Below are positions 18,558 through 28,464 of a stretch of 64,000 bases of DNA, one piece after another; the first letter of the stretch is position 1; every line of letters begins with the position of its first letter. A model generated the notes under the pieces. That model saw only the letters and a list, made by a program, of their open reading frames with translations, was not told the origin of the DNA and made no database searches. Source of the DNA: Psychrobium sp. MM17-31. GTDB lineage: Bacteria > Pseudomonadota > Gammaproteobacteria > Enterobacterales > Psychrobiaceae. The stretch is from the NCBI RefSeq assembly GCF_022347785.1, contig NZ_JAKRGA010000001.1, positions 806,001 through 870,000 of the forward strand, in the 5' to 3' direction. The position numbers were made by a program, and so were the translations under genes.

Positions 18558-21500
18558 CTAGCTGTTCGCTGCTTTTTCTTCGGCTAATTCACGTTCGTGA
18601 TGCTCTTTGATCTCAGCCGTCACTTCGGCTTTAGAGCGTTTGTCTGACATCTTGCGATCTGTTAGCCAGTAGTAGAACAGTGGCACGAAGAAGACAGCAA
18701 GGAATGTCGCGGCAATCATGCCTCCCATAACACCAGTACCTACACTGTGGCGGGCGCCAGCGCCTGCACCAGTACTTAATGCTAGCGGTACAACCCCCAA
18801 GATAAAGGCTAAAGATGTCATAACAATTGGTCTAAAGCGCAGACGGGCAGCTTCTAATGCCGAAGCGCCAGTACTCCAGCCTTCTTGCTTCTTCATCAAG
18901 GCGTATTCCACGATTAAGATAGCGTTCTTACTCGCCAGACCTAACAAGGTCACTAGACCGATTTGGAAGTAAACATCGTTTGTTAAACCTGCGATCCATA
19001 CCGACACTAGCGCACCGAAGATACCAAATGGCAATGCCAATAATACCGACAATGGTAATGACCAGCGCTCGTAAAGTGCAGCAAGGATCAAGAACACCAT
19101 GATTACCGCCATACCAAGGGCAAGACCAGTAGAGCCTGAGCTACGTTTTTCTTGATAAGCAGTACCCGTCCACTCGAAACTCATATCTGATGGCAATACT
19201 TGCGCCGCGATACGCTCGATTTCGGCAATGGCTTGACCAGAGCTGTAGCCCGGTGCCGCATTACCCAGCAGTTTAACCGCCGACAGGTTGTTATAGCGAT
19301 CTAGACTATCAGGACCACTGCTGTACTCGATGTTGGCAAAGGCCGAGATTGGCACCATTTCGCCGCTGTTACTTTTCACATAAACACGGGCGATATCTTT
19401 AGGCTGCATGCGAAACTCTGGCTCAGCCGACATAAGTACCTGCCATGTACGACCAAACTTGTTGAAGTCATTGAGATAGTATGTACCTAAGGTTCCCGCC
19501 AACGCGTTAAACGCTTGGTTAATAGGAACCCCCATCGCACGCGCTTGTTCGCGATCAAGTTCTACTTTCAGCTGCGGCGTGTCTGAACGCCATAGTGTTT
19601 GTACACCAGCTAAAATTGGACTTTGCTGCGCAGCGCCCATCACGGCTTGCATGCTTTGCTTAAGCTTTTCAACACCACCTTCACCGCGATTTTGAATGTA
19701 AAATTCAAAACCACCAGTATTACCCAAACCTGGAATTGCAGGCGGGTTAAAGGCTAACACCAAGGCTTCTTTGATATTGGCGGTTTTCATAAATAACTCG
19801 CCAACTAGCTGTTGTACGCTAACTTCACGGTCATCCCAGTGACTTTGGGTAACAAACAGCGTTGCCGCGTTATTTTTGTAACCGCCACCTAGGAAATCAA
19901 AGCCCGTGAATGACACTACGTTTTCGTTGGCAGGATTAGACTGAATAGCCGCGACTACTTCATCAACAACCTTTTGAGTACGCTCTAGTGACGCGCCATC
20001 AGGGAGGAATACTGCTGAAATGTAGAAGCCTTGATCTTCTTCAGGCACCAATGAACCCGGTGTTTTCATCCACATATTGGCGGTAATCGCAATCATGCCA
20101 CCAACTAATACCAACGCCACTAAACCGCGACGTAGGAAGAAGCTTACGCCATTGACGTAATATCCGGTAATGCGTTGGAACAAGCGATTAAAGGCATCGA
20201 AAAATACGTTAGCTTTCTTGTCTTCGTGTTTCAGTACCATCACACATAACGCCGGTGTCATGGTTAAAGCAACCACGCCAGATAAACTTACTGCGATAGA
20301 AATAGTAATCGCGAACTGTCTAAATAGCTCACCAGTTAAGCCGCCCAAGAAGGCGATAGGAACGAATACCGAACACAGTACTAATACGATAGCGACAACA
20401 GGACCACTTACTTCTTTCATCGCCTTAATGGCTGCATCACGCACGTTTTTACCCTCTTCGTGCATAATACGTTCAACGTTTTCCAGCACTACGATGGCAT
20501 CATCTACCACAATACCTATCGAGAGCACCATACCAAACAGGGTCAAGCTGTTGATGGAGTAATCCAGCATGTACAGACCAGCGAAGGTACCTAATAAAGA
20601 TACTGGTACTGCCAAGATTGGGATCAAGGTAGCGCGCCAGTTCTGAAGGAATACGAATACTACGATAAATACCAAGATCATCGCTTCAGCAAGGGTTTTA
20701 ACAACTTCGCGAATCGATACTTTAACAAAGCGCGTCGTGTCATACGGCAACGAGTGCTTTAAACCTTGTGGGAAACGTGTTTCTAATTCTGCGATAGTGG
20801 CATTAACTTCATCGGCAACATCAAGCGCATTAGCTCCAGGTTGTAAGAAGATACCAAGTAGAACAGCTTCTTTACCGTTGATACGACCGTCAAAATCATA
20901 GTCTTTTGAACCCAACTCTACACGCGCAATATCTTTAAGGCGCAGTGAGCTACCATCGCTATTCGAACGAATAATGATGTTTTCAAACTCTTCGGCCGAC
21001 GATAAACGACCTTGCACTTTAACACTGTAAACCAGCGATTGTGGCGTGGTTGAGGTTGGTGTAGCACCGATGCGACCAGCAGCATACTGCGAGTTTTGCT
21101 CGCGCACGGCGTTGCTGATTTCATCAACGGTGACACCTAACTGACTCATCACATCTGGGCGAAGCCAAATACGCATCGCGTAGTCTTTAGCACCGAAGAT
21201 TTGTACGCTGGTTGTCCCAGGAATACGCTTGATTTTATCTAACACGTTTAAGGTAACGTAATTAGAGGTCCAGAGTGCATCACGAGTATCATCAGGGGAA
21301 TAGAATGCATGAACGTGTAAGAAGTTCGACGAGCCTTTAGCCACTACCACACCTTGACGGCGAGTTTCTTCTGGCAAGCGCGCTTCAACTTGTTTAACAC
21401 GATTATTGACGTTTACCGAGGCTTGATCAGGGTCGGTACCAATTTCAAAGGTTACCGTGATAGTAGTCGCACCCGCACTGGTTGAGGTTGATGACATATA

Positions 21501-21731
21501 CATCATGCCTTCAACACCAGTAATGGCGTTCTCAAGTGGCGTAGCCACCGTTTGCTCCAGCACTTCTGCCGACGCGCCCGGATATACCGCAGTTACCTGT
21601 ACTACAGGTGGCGACATCTCTGGATATTGTGCGATGGACAAACTGCGCATCGCCGCCAAACCCGCCAAGATAATAAATATAGATATTACAAAGGCGAATA
21701 TGGGTCTATCGATAAAATAACGAGAAAACAT
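18558..21731 (-). CDS. RND efflux transporter, AcrB/MexB-type (HAE1)
   Basis: This 1057-residue inner-membrane drug/proton antiporter has the full-length RND layout: 12 helices and two large periplasmic loops. It starts MFSRYFIDRPIFAFVISIFI. The proton-relay helix reads GIVVDDAIVVLENVERIM with the paired Asp residues. FLILAALYERWSLPLSVLLA and GLASKNAILIVEYA are typical HAE1 segments. It follows the fusion-protein gene by 12 bases. No outer-membrane channel gene is adjacent, so TolC is probably recruited from elsewhere. The drug range cannot be deduced. Confidence 0.95.
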   Translation of the reverse strand: MFSRYFIDRPIFAFVISIFIILAGLAAMRSLSIAQYPEMSPPVVQVTAVYPGASAEVLEQTVATPLENAITGVEGMMYMSSTSTSAGATTITVTFEIGTDPDQASVNVNNRVKQVEARLPEETRRQGVVVAKGSSNFLHVHAFYSPDDTRDALWTSNYVTLNVLDKIKRIPGTTSVQIFGAKDYAMRIWLRPDVMSQLGVTVDEISNAVREQNSQYAAGRIGATPTSTTPQSLVYSVKVQGRLSSAEEFENIIIRSNSDGSSLRLKDIARVELGSKDYDFDGRINGKEAVLLGIFLQPGANALDVADEVNATIAELETRFPQGLKHSLPYDTTRFVKVSIREVVKTLAEAMILVFIVVFVFLQNWRATLIPILAVPVSLLGTFAGLYMLDYSINSLTLFGMVLSIGIVVDDAIVVLENVERIMHEEGKNVRDAAIKAMKEVSGPVVAIVLVLCSVFVPIAFLGGLTGELFRQFAITISIAVSLSGVVALTMTPALCVMVLKHEDKKANVFFDAFNRLFQRITGYYVNGVSFFLRRGLVALVLVGGMIAITANMWMKTPGSLVPEEDQGFYISAVFLPDGASLERTQKVVDEVVAAIQSNPANENVVSFTGFDFLGGGYKNNAATLFVTQSHWDDREVSVQQLVGELFMKTANIKEALVLAFNPPAIPGLGNTGGFEFYIQNRGEGGVEKLKQSMQAVMGAAQQSPILAGVQTLWRSDTPQLKVELDREQARAMGVPINQAFNALAGTLGTYYLNDFNKFGRTWQVLMSAEPEFRMQPKDIARVYVKSNSGEMVPISAFANIEYSSGPDSLDRYNNLSAVKLLGNAAPGYSSGQAIAEIERIAAQVLPSDMSFEWTGTAYQEKRSSGSTGLALGMAVIMVFLILAALYERWSLPLSVLLALPFGIFGALVSVWIAGLTNDVYFQIGLVTLLGLASKNAILIVEYALMKKQEGWSTGASALEAARLRFRPIVMTSLAFILGVVPLALSTGAGAGARHSVGTGVMGGMIAATFLAVFFVPLFYYWLTDRKMSDKRSKAEVTAEIKEHHERELAEEKAANS

Positions 21732-21743
21732 ATAACTTCCTCT

Positions 21744-22955
21744 CTATTGCGCAGCTTGCGCAGCATCAACTAAACGCACAGGCATGCCAGGGAAGAAGAT
21801 ACGCGCCATGCCATCAACAATCACCTTATCGCCAGTTTTTAAACCGCTACGAATAATCCAACCATTGGTGATAGTGTCGCCTTGTTGCTCTTGTACCCAT
21901 TCACCAACAACCACTGGTGCAGGTAGTGCAACGTCCATACCTTGCTCATTTTTAGCCATCACATAAACAAACTTGCCAAGGCCGTTATCTAATACCGCGC
22001 GTTGTGGCACAACATAGGCATTTTCGCGAATAGCACCTTCAAGTACGACGCGAACAAACTGACCTGGACGCAGTGAAAAATCAGAGTTTGGTACAATCGC
22101 TTGCAACTCACTAGTACCCGTTAAGCTATTGATACGAATATCGCTGAAGTTAACTTCGCCTTCTTGTGGATGGAATGAGCCATCAAACAATTTGATTTTA
22201 GTTTTCCAGTGGCCACCTTCTGGCAGCGTCAGTGCACCTGATGCGGCATCATTACGCATTTCTAACTGCTCACGCTCAGACAAACCAAAGCGCACACGAA
22301 TTGGATCGATTTGCGTTAGCTGTGTTAGTAGTACCTCAGGACCTGAAACATAAGTCCCTTCAGAAACTAATTCACGACCCGCGATGCCATTTACTGGTGA
22401 AGTCACCTTTGAATAATCAAGACGCAGCTGCGCTTGGTCTAAACGAGCTTCTGCTGATTTAACATCGGCAATGCTGATATCCAAGGTTGAAATAGCATTG
22501 TCTAACTCGCGTTGTGATACCGAGTTTTTAGCACGCAGGGGTTTTAAGCGTTTCACTTCACGTTGTGCTTGCTCTAAACGAGTATTGGCCGCGTTAAGTG
22601 CCGCTTTACTTTGATCTACTTCTACCGCATAAGTTTTTGCATCAAGGCTAAATAACGATTGTCCCGCCGTTACCTTGTCACCTTCACTGAAGTTACGGGT
22701 TTGCAGGATACCTGAAACCTGAGCGCGAACTTCTACCTCTTTGGCACCAGATAAAGTTGCTGGCAATTCAATGCTAAATGGCACTGAACGTGTTTGCATT
22801 TCCATGATAGCCACAGCAGCAGGCGGCATTCCACCTGCTGGTGCTTGATCATTTTTCTGCTCACAGCCAGCCATCGCAGCGATAACACTCATCACTAACG
22901 CGCCTTTGGCGAAAGATGTTGATTTGAACCTACTGAATAAGCGATTAGTCGTCAT
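21744..22955 (-). CDS. RND membrane-fusion (AcrA/MexA-like) lipoprotein
   Basis: This is a 403-residue periplasmic adaptor. The signal peptide ends in MAGC (Cys31), so it is a lipoprotein anchored in the inner membrane. VRAQVSGILQTRNFSEGDKV is the biotinyl-lipoyl half motif. It is followed by the alpha-hairpin coiled coil (about 105-180) and the beta-barrel segment IDPIRVRFGLSE. It links the RND pump with an outer-membrane channel. It is first in the two-gene operon; a palindrome overlies its promoter, and no regulator gene is nearby. Confidence 0.94.
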   Translation of the reverse strand: MTTNRLFSRFKSTSFAKGALVMSVIAAMAGCEQKNDQAPAGGMPPAAVAIMEMQTRSVPFSIELPATLSGAKEVEVRAQVSGILQTRNFSEGDKVTAGQSLFSLDAKTYAVEVDQSKAALNAANTRLEQAQREVKRLKPLRAKNSVSQRELDNAISTLDISIADVKSAEARLDQAQLRLDYSKVTSPVNGIAGRELVSEGTYVSGPEVLLTQLTQIDPIRVRFGLSEREQLEMRNDAASGALTLPEGGHWKTKIKLFDGSFHPQEGEVNFSDIRINSLTGTSELQAIVPNSDFSLRPGQFVRVVLEGAIRENAYVVPQRAVLDNGLGKFVYVMAKNEQGMDVALPAPVVVGEWVQEQQGDTITNGWIIRSGLKTGDKVIVDGMARIFFPGMPVRLVDAAQAAQ

Positions 22956-23017
22956 AATAAATCCACTGGAGATTGATAAAAAATGGGAACAGTTTGGGAT
23001 AAAATTACTCCAACCCC

Positions 23018-23060
23018 AAAACTACACTGTGCAGTATACTTTTTAATTTTAAGATGTAAA
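23018..23060 (-). promoter_or_regulatory. Promoter and putative TetR-type operator of the RND operon
   Basis: On the minus strand TTTACA (23055-23060) and TATACT (23033-23038) form a sigma-70-like promoter with a 16-base spacer. A 26-base imperfect palindrome, 23018-23043 (AAAACTACACTG-TG-CAGTATACTTTT, 10 of 12 arm positions paired), covers the -10 box. Palindromes of this size at efflux promoters are usually bound by TetR-family repressors. None is encoded nearby. Confidence 0.5.
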
Positions 23061-23218
23061 TCGTTCTCAACTAAATATGTCGAAGATCACACAAATTTCG
23101 TTTTTTGTACAATTTTTAATTGAAATTGAAGGAAAACTCGTGACGGCCAAAAACGCTTGATTTTCCATCATCAACTCCATAGCATGCCTGCTTACTTTGA
23201 CTATTTAACTGCAATTTT

Positions 23219-23758
23219 ATGACCACTAATAAGCAACCAACAACCTCTTCTACGCAGCGCTGGCTTAAGAGTTTTGCCCAGCTACTTGTTATTGTTGTTT
23301 GCTTTATCGCAGTATCATTATTTCTGTCTCGCAACATGTTGGCGACTAAAACTCCCGCCCCCAAGTTAATCGTCAACCAACATTTGTCACCATTGCACTT
23401 AACTGACAAATCTAATGATTTAGCGTTTAGCGAAAATGAGCCTACCTTGGTTTACTTTTTTGCGCCTTGGTGCACCGTCTGTGCGCTAAGCCAACCGTCG
23501 TTAAGTTCATTTCAACAAGTAAAACCCAATGTAAAAATCATAATGGTGGCCTTGGATTGGGAAACCAGAGAGCAAGTTGAAACATTTAAACAAGAGCATG
23601 AATTTGAACACCAAATATTACTTGGCGATCACCACATAAAACAACAATGGCGAGTGGATGCCTACCCAAGCTATTACTTCGTTAATGGCAATGGCGAAAT
23701 TTCCAGTAAAGATCGTGGACTTGTTACCCTGCCCGGTCTAGTGGCTCGCGCACTATAA
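23219..23758 (+). CDS. Membrane-anchored thioredoxin-like protein (TlpA/ScsD type)
   Basis: This is a 179-residue protein with one N-terminal membrane helix (about 20-37) and a periplasmic thioredoxin fold. The active site is WCTVC (Cys85, Cys88) after YFFAP, and the cis-Pro region is AYPSYYFVNGNGEI. It resembles the ScsD/protein-disulfide oxidoreductase branch. It probably reduces or isomerises disulfides in the periplasm; the partner is unknown. It lies 90 bases upstream of the PBP1b gene on the same strand. The ribosome site is weak. Confidence 0.85.
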   Translation: MTTNKQPTTSSTQRWLKSFAQLLVIVVCFIAVSLFLSRNMLATKTPAPKLIVNQHLSPLHLTDKSNDLAFSENEPTLVYFFAPWCTVCALSQPSLSSFQQVKPNVKIIMVALDWETREQVETFKQEHEFEHQILLGDHHIKQQWRVDAYPSYYFVNGNGEISSKDRGLVTLPGLVARAL

Positions 23759-23848
23759 GCGTCAGAAATAACGGGATAATTATTGCTATTTAAGCCCCTC
23801 GCAGTACACTTAAGCCAGTTGATTAAATAGATTTTTGAGAATTGATTA

Positions 23849-26191
23849 GTGGCTGCAAAATCCAAGTCAAAAAAGAATACATCGAATAGTAAACCGCCTC
23901 GTACTTGGCTCAGAAAAACCATGCACTTTTTTGCCAAACTCACCTTTGTTGGCATTGTGGTACTAGGGGCTTATGCCATTTATCTCGACAGTAAAATCGA
24001 CCGTAAATTCTCATCAGATCATTGGCAAATTCCCGCTAAAGTTTATGCCCAGTCTTTAACGCTAACGCCGCGTCAGCGCATAGCTCGCAATCAGGTGATT
24101 AATGAATTAGAGCAGCTAAATTATCGCCGAGTGAGCAATCCAACATCACCGGGTGAATATTCGATTTCCAAAACTAAGATCGACATCAATCGCCGCGCCT
24201 TTTCTTACATCGACGCGACCTATCCGCAGCAGCGGGTGATGATGAAGTTCAAAGGCAACTACTTGCAATCGATGACCGACCTTGCGACTCGTAAATCCTT
24301 GGCGCAATTTAACATTGAGCCTAAATTGCTAAAACGCATCAGCAATTCCAGTAAAGAAGACCGTATTTTTGTGCCGCGTGAGCAAATTCCAGAGCTGCTA
24401 GTTGCAACCTTACTGCATATTGAAGATCGTAACTTTTATCAGCATCAAGGCATTGCACCGCTATCAATCTTGCGTGCACTAGTGGCGAATATCAAAGCAG
24501 GTCGCACAGTTCAAGGTGGTTCCACTCTCACCCAGCAACTGGTTAAAAACGTCTTTTTAACTCGTGAACGCTCCTTACTGCGCAAAGCCAATGAAGCCCT
24601 TTACTCACTGCTTATTGAACTGAAATACTCTAAAGATGAGCTGTTAGAAATTTATCTCAATGAAGTTTTCTTAGGGCAAAATGGCCCATTGAGTGTCAAC
24701 GGTTTTGGACTGGCAAGTGAGTTTTACTTTGCTCGTCCTATCGATGAGCTAACGCCAGAGCAAATTGCATTACTCGTCGCTATCATTAAAGGCCCAAGTT
24801 ATTACAGCCCGACTCGCTACCCAGAGCGCGCATTGGAGCGCCGTGATTTTATATTGCGCCAAATGGTCAATAATAACTTCATTAGCGACAATGACTACAA
24901 GCGAGCTGCCAAAGCGCCGCTAGGGCTAAAGAGTAGCGTTGCTAAACACGGTCAATTTCACGGTTTTATGTCGCTTGTGAAAAGAGAATTAGCGACACGA
25001 TTTACCCAAGATTTCTCCAGTACCTCAGGGATTTCTATCTATACCACCCTTGATAGTAGCGCCCAGCGTTTTGCGCAGCAGAGCCTGAGTGAACGGGTCA
25101 AAACATTAGAAAAATCTAGCAAAACAAATAAGTTAGAGGGCGCAATCGTCGTTACCAACTATCGAAGCGGTCAAATCAAAGCTGTCGTCGAAGGTAAAAA
25201 TGCTAACTATGCAGGATTTAATCGCGCCCTTAATGCTCAGCGTCCGATAGGCTCGTTGATTAAGCCATTTATTGTCGCTAGTGCATTAGAAAACATCGGG
25301 CAATACAACCTTGCCACGCAACTTGAAGATAAAGCCATTAGCCTCACTAACAACGAAGGCGAAGTATGGAAACCGCTTAACTACGACAAGAAGTTTCGTG
25401 GTCACGCCAATATCCTCGACAGCCTCACCCACTCCTATAACATACCGATGGTAAACCTTGGTATGGATTTAGGTTTAGACACAGTCTCACATACCCTTGA
25501 GCGTGCAGGCTGGGACAAAGAATATAAACTGCGTCCATCAATGTTGCTTGGTGCTATTGAAACCAGCCCTTGGCAAGTGACTCAGCTGTATCAAACGCTG
25601 GCCAACAACGGCGAGCAGAAAAAGCTGCATGCGGTGCTCGCTATTACCACGCAAGAGGAAGAAACTTTCTATGCGTATGAAAACCTTCCTGTTCAAGCCA
25701 TTACACCACAGGTCAGTTTTTTAACGCGTTACGCCATGAATAAGGTCACCACTAAAGGCACAGCCAAGTCGCTGCGTTGGAAAAACAAAGGCCTGTCACT
25801 GGCGGGAAAAACTGGTACTACCGATGATTTACGTGATAGCTGGTACGCGGGCTTTGATAATAACGAGGCTACGGTAGTTTGGCTGGGGCGTGATGACAAC
25901 AAGCCTATTGGCCTAACAGGCAGTACAGGTGCACTCACCGTGTATAGCGACTTTGTCAAAAAGCGCGGAGGGGTTTCACTGCCACTGGGTAACCCAGCCA
26001 GCATTGCCACAGGATATTTCAATGCCGTCACCGGTGCGGTAAGTAACAAATCTTGCGCTAATATTATTGCAGTACCAGTGATGGAAGCGACTTTAACTAC
26101 TGGCGGCTGTGATAATCAAGCTGTAGAAAAACCGAAAAACGACAAGAAAGCGCGTAAATCCGTATTCGATGATTTCTTTGGGCTGTTCTAA
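23849..26191 (+). CDS. mrcB: Penicillin-binding protein 1b (bifunctional transglycosylase/transpeptidase)
   Basis: This is a 780-residue class A PBP starting at GTG. A basic cytosolic tail is followed by one membrane helix (about 32-50). Next is the UB2H domain (KVYAQSLTLTPRQRIARNQV), which docks the LpoB activator. The GT51 domain has EDRNFYQHQG (Glu192) and QGGSTLTQQLVKN. The transpeptidase has SLIK (Ser469), SHSYNIP in place of a typical SxN region, and KTGTT. It polymerises and cross-links peptidoglycan. The C-terminal Cys pair (SCANI, GGC) is a minor local feature. Confidence 0.94.
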   Translation: MAAKSKSKKNTSNSKPPRTWLRKTMHFFAKLTFVGIVVLGAYAIYLDSKIDRKFSSDHWQIPAKVYAQSLTLTPRQRIARNQVINELEQLNYRRVSNPTSPGEYSISKTKIDINRRAFSYIDATYPQQRVMMKFKGNYLQSMTDLATRKSLAQFNIEPKLLKRISNSSKEDRIFVPREQIPELLVATLLHIEDRNFYQHQGIAPLSILRALVANIKAGRTVQGGSTLTQQLVKNVFLTRERSLLRKANEALYSLLIELKYSKDELLEIYLNEVFLGQNGPLSVNGFGLASEFYFARPIDELTPEQIALLVAIIKGPSYYSPTRYPERALERRDFILRQMVNNNFISDNDYKRAAKAPLGLKSSVAKHGQFHGFMSLVKRELATRFTQDFSSTSGISIYTTLDSSAQRFAQQSLSERVKTLEKSSKTNKLEGAIVVTNYRSGQIKAVVEGKNANYAGFNRALNAQRPIGSLIKPFIVASALENIGQYNLATQLEDKAISLTNNEGEVWKPLNYDKKFRGHANILDSLTHSYNIPMVNLGMDLGLDTVSHTLERAGWDKEYKLRPSMLLGAIETSPWQVTQLYQTLANNGEQKKLHAVLAITTQEEETFYAYENLPVQAITPQVSFLTRYAMNKVTTKGTAKSLRWKNKGLSLAGKTGTTDDLRDSWYAGFDNNEATVVWLGRDDNKPIGLTGSTGALTVYSDFVKKRGGVSLPLGNPASIATGYFNAVTGAVSNKSCANIIAVPVMEATLTTGGCDNQAVEKPKNDKKARKSVFDDFFGLF

Positions 26192-26206
26192 CAAGCTCAA
26201 GCTGTT

Positions 26207-26728
26207 TTAGCGAGCGCAATAACAGCCTTTGGCGTCATTGATAATGGTTGGCGCCGAAAAGCCCTGGCGGTAATTATCGAGGACAACATCGATCAGGCTA
26301 TTGTCGGCTGAGCAGTCAAGGCCAGTCGCATAAGGACCAACATAGAGAAGCTCATCGTTTTTATCGACAATCACAATGGCTGGCGTTGCCGGAACAAGAG
26401 CTGCGATTTCATTGCGATTAATATCGACATCAATGATCTCAAAGCCATCCTTTTTTGCAATCTTGTTGATTTGCTGACGATGTTCGGTCAGTAAGCTAGT
26501 GCAGTGGCACTCTTGGTCAATCAGATGATAGATACGTTGCCCACTGCCCGTTTGATTGGCAAATTGGGCAACAATTTCTTGAGGTGTCGCTGTCAGTAAT
26601 TGCTGGTTTGGGTCGAATTCAACCAAGCGCTGACTGACTAAATAAATAAAGCCAGTCACTACCCAAACCAACCAAATACCGACAATCCAATAAAAATAAC
26701 TTGGCGTTTTATTACTTGAAGTTGGCAA
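26207..26728 (-). CDS. Membrane-anchored thioredoxin-fold-like protein (probable DUF6436), TTG start
   Basis: This is a 173-residue protein with one N-terminal membrane helix (about 12-32). The soluble part has [14 protein letters not shown], a CxC site placed like a thioredoxin active site, and a cis-Pro-like [20 protein letters not shown]. This fits the DUF6436 family as I remember it. The start is TTG, with GAGTGAG just upstream. The first 17 bases lie inside the 3' end of the chemotaxis receptor gene, so translation is likely coupled. The role is unknown; a periplasmic redox function is inferred. Confidence 0.75.
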   Translation of the reverse strand: MPTSSNKTPSYFYWIVGIWLVWVVTGFIYLVSQRLVEFDPNQQLLTATPQEIVAQFANQTGSGQRIYHLIDQECHCTSLLTEHRQQINKIAKKDGFEIIDVDINRNEIAALVPATPAIVIVDKNDELLYVGPYATGLDCSADNSLIDVVLDNYRQGFSAPTIINDAKGCYCAR

Positions 26729-28178
26729 TACTCACTCGCATTTTCTCAACTGCACTATCAATACTTTCAGCTGCGCCGGACACAACATTAACCTTATCAA
26801 TATCCTCGTTGACACAATGGCGCAATCCTTCTGAGCTAGTGGCAATTTCTTTAGTGGTTGCCGATTGCTCTTCAACAGCGCTGGCAACATTAATTGCAAG
26901 ACCACTAGATTCAGATACTAATTGTGATGCTTCTTCAACGAAGTCTTTCGCTTGCTCTGCAATAGATAATATCTCTTCTACCACTTCAATAGAGCTTGCC
27001 ATCGACTGGGTTGAGCGTTGCGAATAATTCTCTAGACGAGCAAGGGTTTCATCGACCTTGTTGGTGCTTTCTTTGGTGCGATTAGCCAGCGCACGAACTT
27101 CATCGGCTACTACCGCGAAGCCACGACCTTGTTCACCAGCTCGCGCCGCCTCGATGGCCGCGTTTAACGCTAGGAGATTAGTTTGCTCTGCAATTCCGGT
27201 AATTTCAGTTAACACATTCGAAATACTGGCACTAGATTCCGTCAGCTGGGCGATATCGTCACCAGTTTGACGTAATTGCTCCGCCAACTGATTATTTTTT
27301 TGATGTACGCTCAATATCTGCTGAGTGGCCGCAGTCGTCTTATCATTTGCGGTTTCCACCGACTGACTTAATACACTGGTGTCTTGCGCTATCGAAGTCA
27401 CAGTAACAGCCATTTCTTCAGCAGAAGCTGCAATAGAGTTTGTTTGATCTTGTTTGATATCGGAAGAGTTTTTCAGCTCATTGCGGGCTGACACCAAGTT
27501 TTGAGCATCATTAGAAAAGGCAACGGTTTGCTGCTTAAGGTCGCTTATCACTTGATCTAGCGTCGAGAGCAAGCCATTAAAATTATTGAGTAAGGCATTA
27601 TCCTGTGCATTTACTCGGACGCTTAAGTCAATCTCACTTTGCTGACCTGTAATACGCTGCGTAGCGACAGATAACTCACTGCCAACTAGTTGTTCGTCAT
27701 ACAGTGTTTTGGCAATATAACCAGCAACCACACATTCAACAGCAAAATATACAGCGTGAACTAGTACATTACTAAACATCAACCGATCTTGACTAAAGAC
27801 ATATACCCCAACATCATTACTCTGCATGAAATAGAAAGACATGTGATGCGCACCGACTAATACCAATGTCGTGATATAGACGCGCCAGTCGTGCAACACA
27901 ATTAAAAATGCTAGTAAAATAAACAATTCGAAATGCATTTCAATCAAACCATTCATTTGATGTATATGTAAACACGCAAATATCATGGTCGCCAACGCAA
28001 CAGTGTGACGTGCTAACACTGATTCCGGTTGTCGATTCAGAATAAACAGTGACACCACAACCGTTGGTAAACCGATGACAAAAAGTGCTAAGTAGGTGTC
28101 ATATACGAAAGACAGCGCTATAGATTCGACAAATAGTATCGCTATCAAAACGGATAGCATATTCTTAAATTTCTGCAT
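26712..28178 (-). CDS. Methyl-accepting chemotaxis protein with polytopic membrane sensor
   Basis: This is a 488-residue chemoreceptor. The first 190 residues hold about six membrane helices and no large periplasmic loop, so the sensor is embedded in the membrane. It includes [16 protein letters not shown] and a later VGAHH, so several His and Glu residues lie near or within helices; this pattern recurs in a group of chemoreceptors. No clear HAMP domain follows. The signalling hairpin is standard: [20 protein letters not shown], then [15 protein letters not shown]. It sends a signal to CheA/CheW. The ligand is unknown. Confidence 0.9.
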   Translation of the reverse strand: MQKFKNMLSVLIAILFVESIALSFVYDTYLALFVIGLPTVVVSLFILNRQPESVLARHTVALATMIFACLHIHQMNGLIEMHFELFILLAFLIVLHDWRVYITTLVLVGAHHMSFYFMQSNDVGVYVFSQDRLMFSNVLVHAVYFAVECVVAGYIAKTLYDEQLVGSELSVATQRITGQQSEIDLSVRVNAQDNALLNNFNGLLSTLDQVISDLKQQTVAFSNDAQNLVSARNELKNSSDIKQDQTNSIAASAEEMAVTVTSIAQDTSVLSQSVETANDKTTAATQQILSVHQKNNQLAEQLRQTGDDIAQLTESSASISNVLTEITGIAEQTNLLALNAAIEAARAGEQGRGFAVVADEVRALANRTKESTNKVDETLARLENYSQRSTQSMASSIEVVEEILSIAEQAKDFVEEASQLVSESSGLAINVASAVEEQSATTKEIATSSEGLRHCVNEDIDKVNVVSGAAESIDSAVEKMRVSIANFK

Positions 28179-28464
28179 TTATTGCTCCAACATTATATTT
28201 GTAACTCTTACTAAGCAGCATAACTCCATTTACATCGCACTCTAAACGTCGCTCATTATACGATTTTATCAAATAAAAAGTTCAGCAAGAATTCATTAGT
28301 TCCAACATAACAACTAAACCAGCTGGAATAAACAGCTCTATGTGCTACTCACACATTTCTTTATCGGCTTGCAATAGTTCGACTTGAATTTAGGCGGGCG
28401 TTTTATGGACAACAAAGAGAATTGATAGCCGGCGACATTCAAATCGCCAGCCAGAAAATGCCTA
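28179..28464. other. Intergenic region with no recognised gene
   Basis: This stretch of about 290 bases separates two minus-strand genes. It should hold the promoter of the chemoreceptor gene and the 3' end of the lipoprotein transcript. A GGCGA/TCGCC hairpin near 28428-28446 lacks a T tract. Nothing else could be supported. Confidence 0.4.

Noticed and set aside
23116-23409. Minus-strand frame over the thioredoxin-like gene
   Set aside because: It overlaps the 5' part of the WCTVC protein and the RND operon's upstream DNA, and shows no recognisable features.
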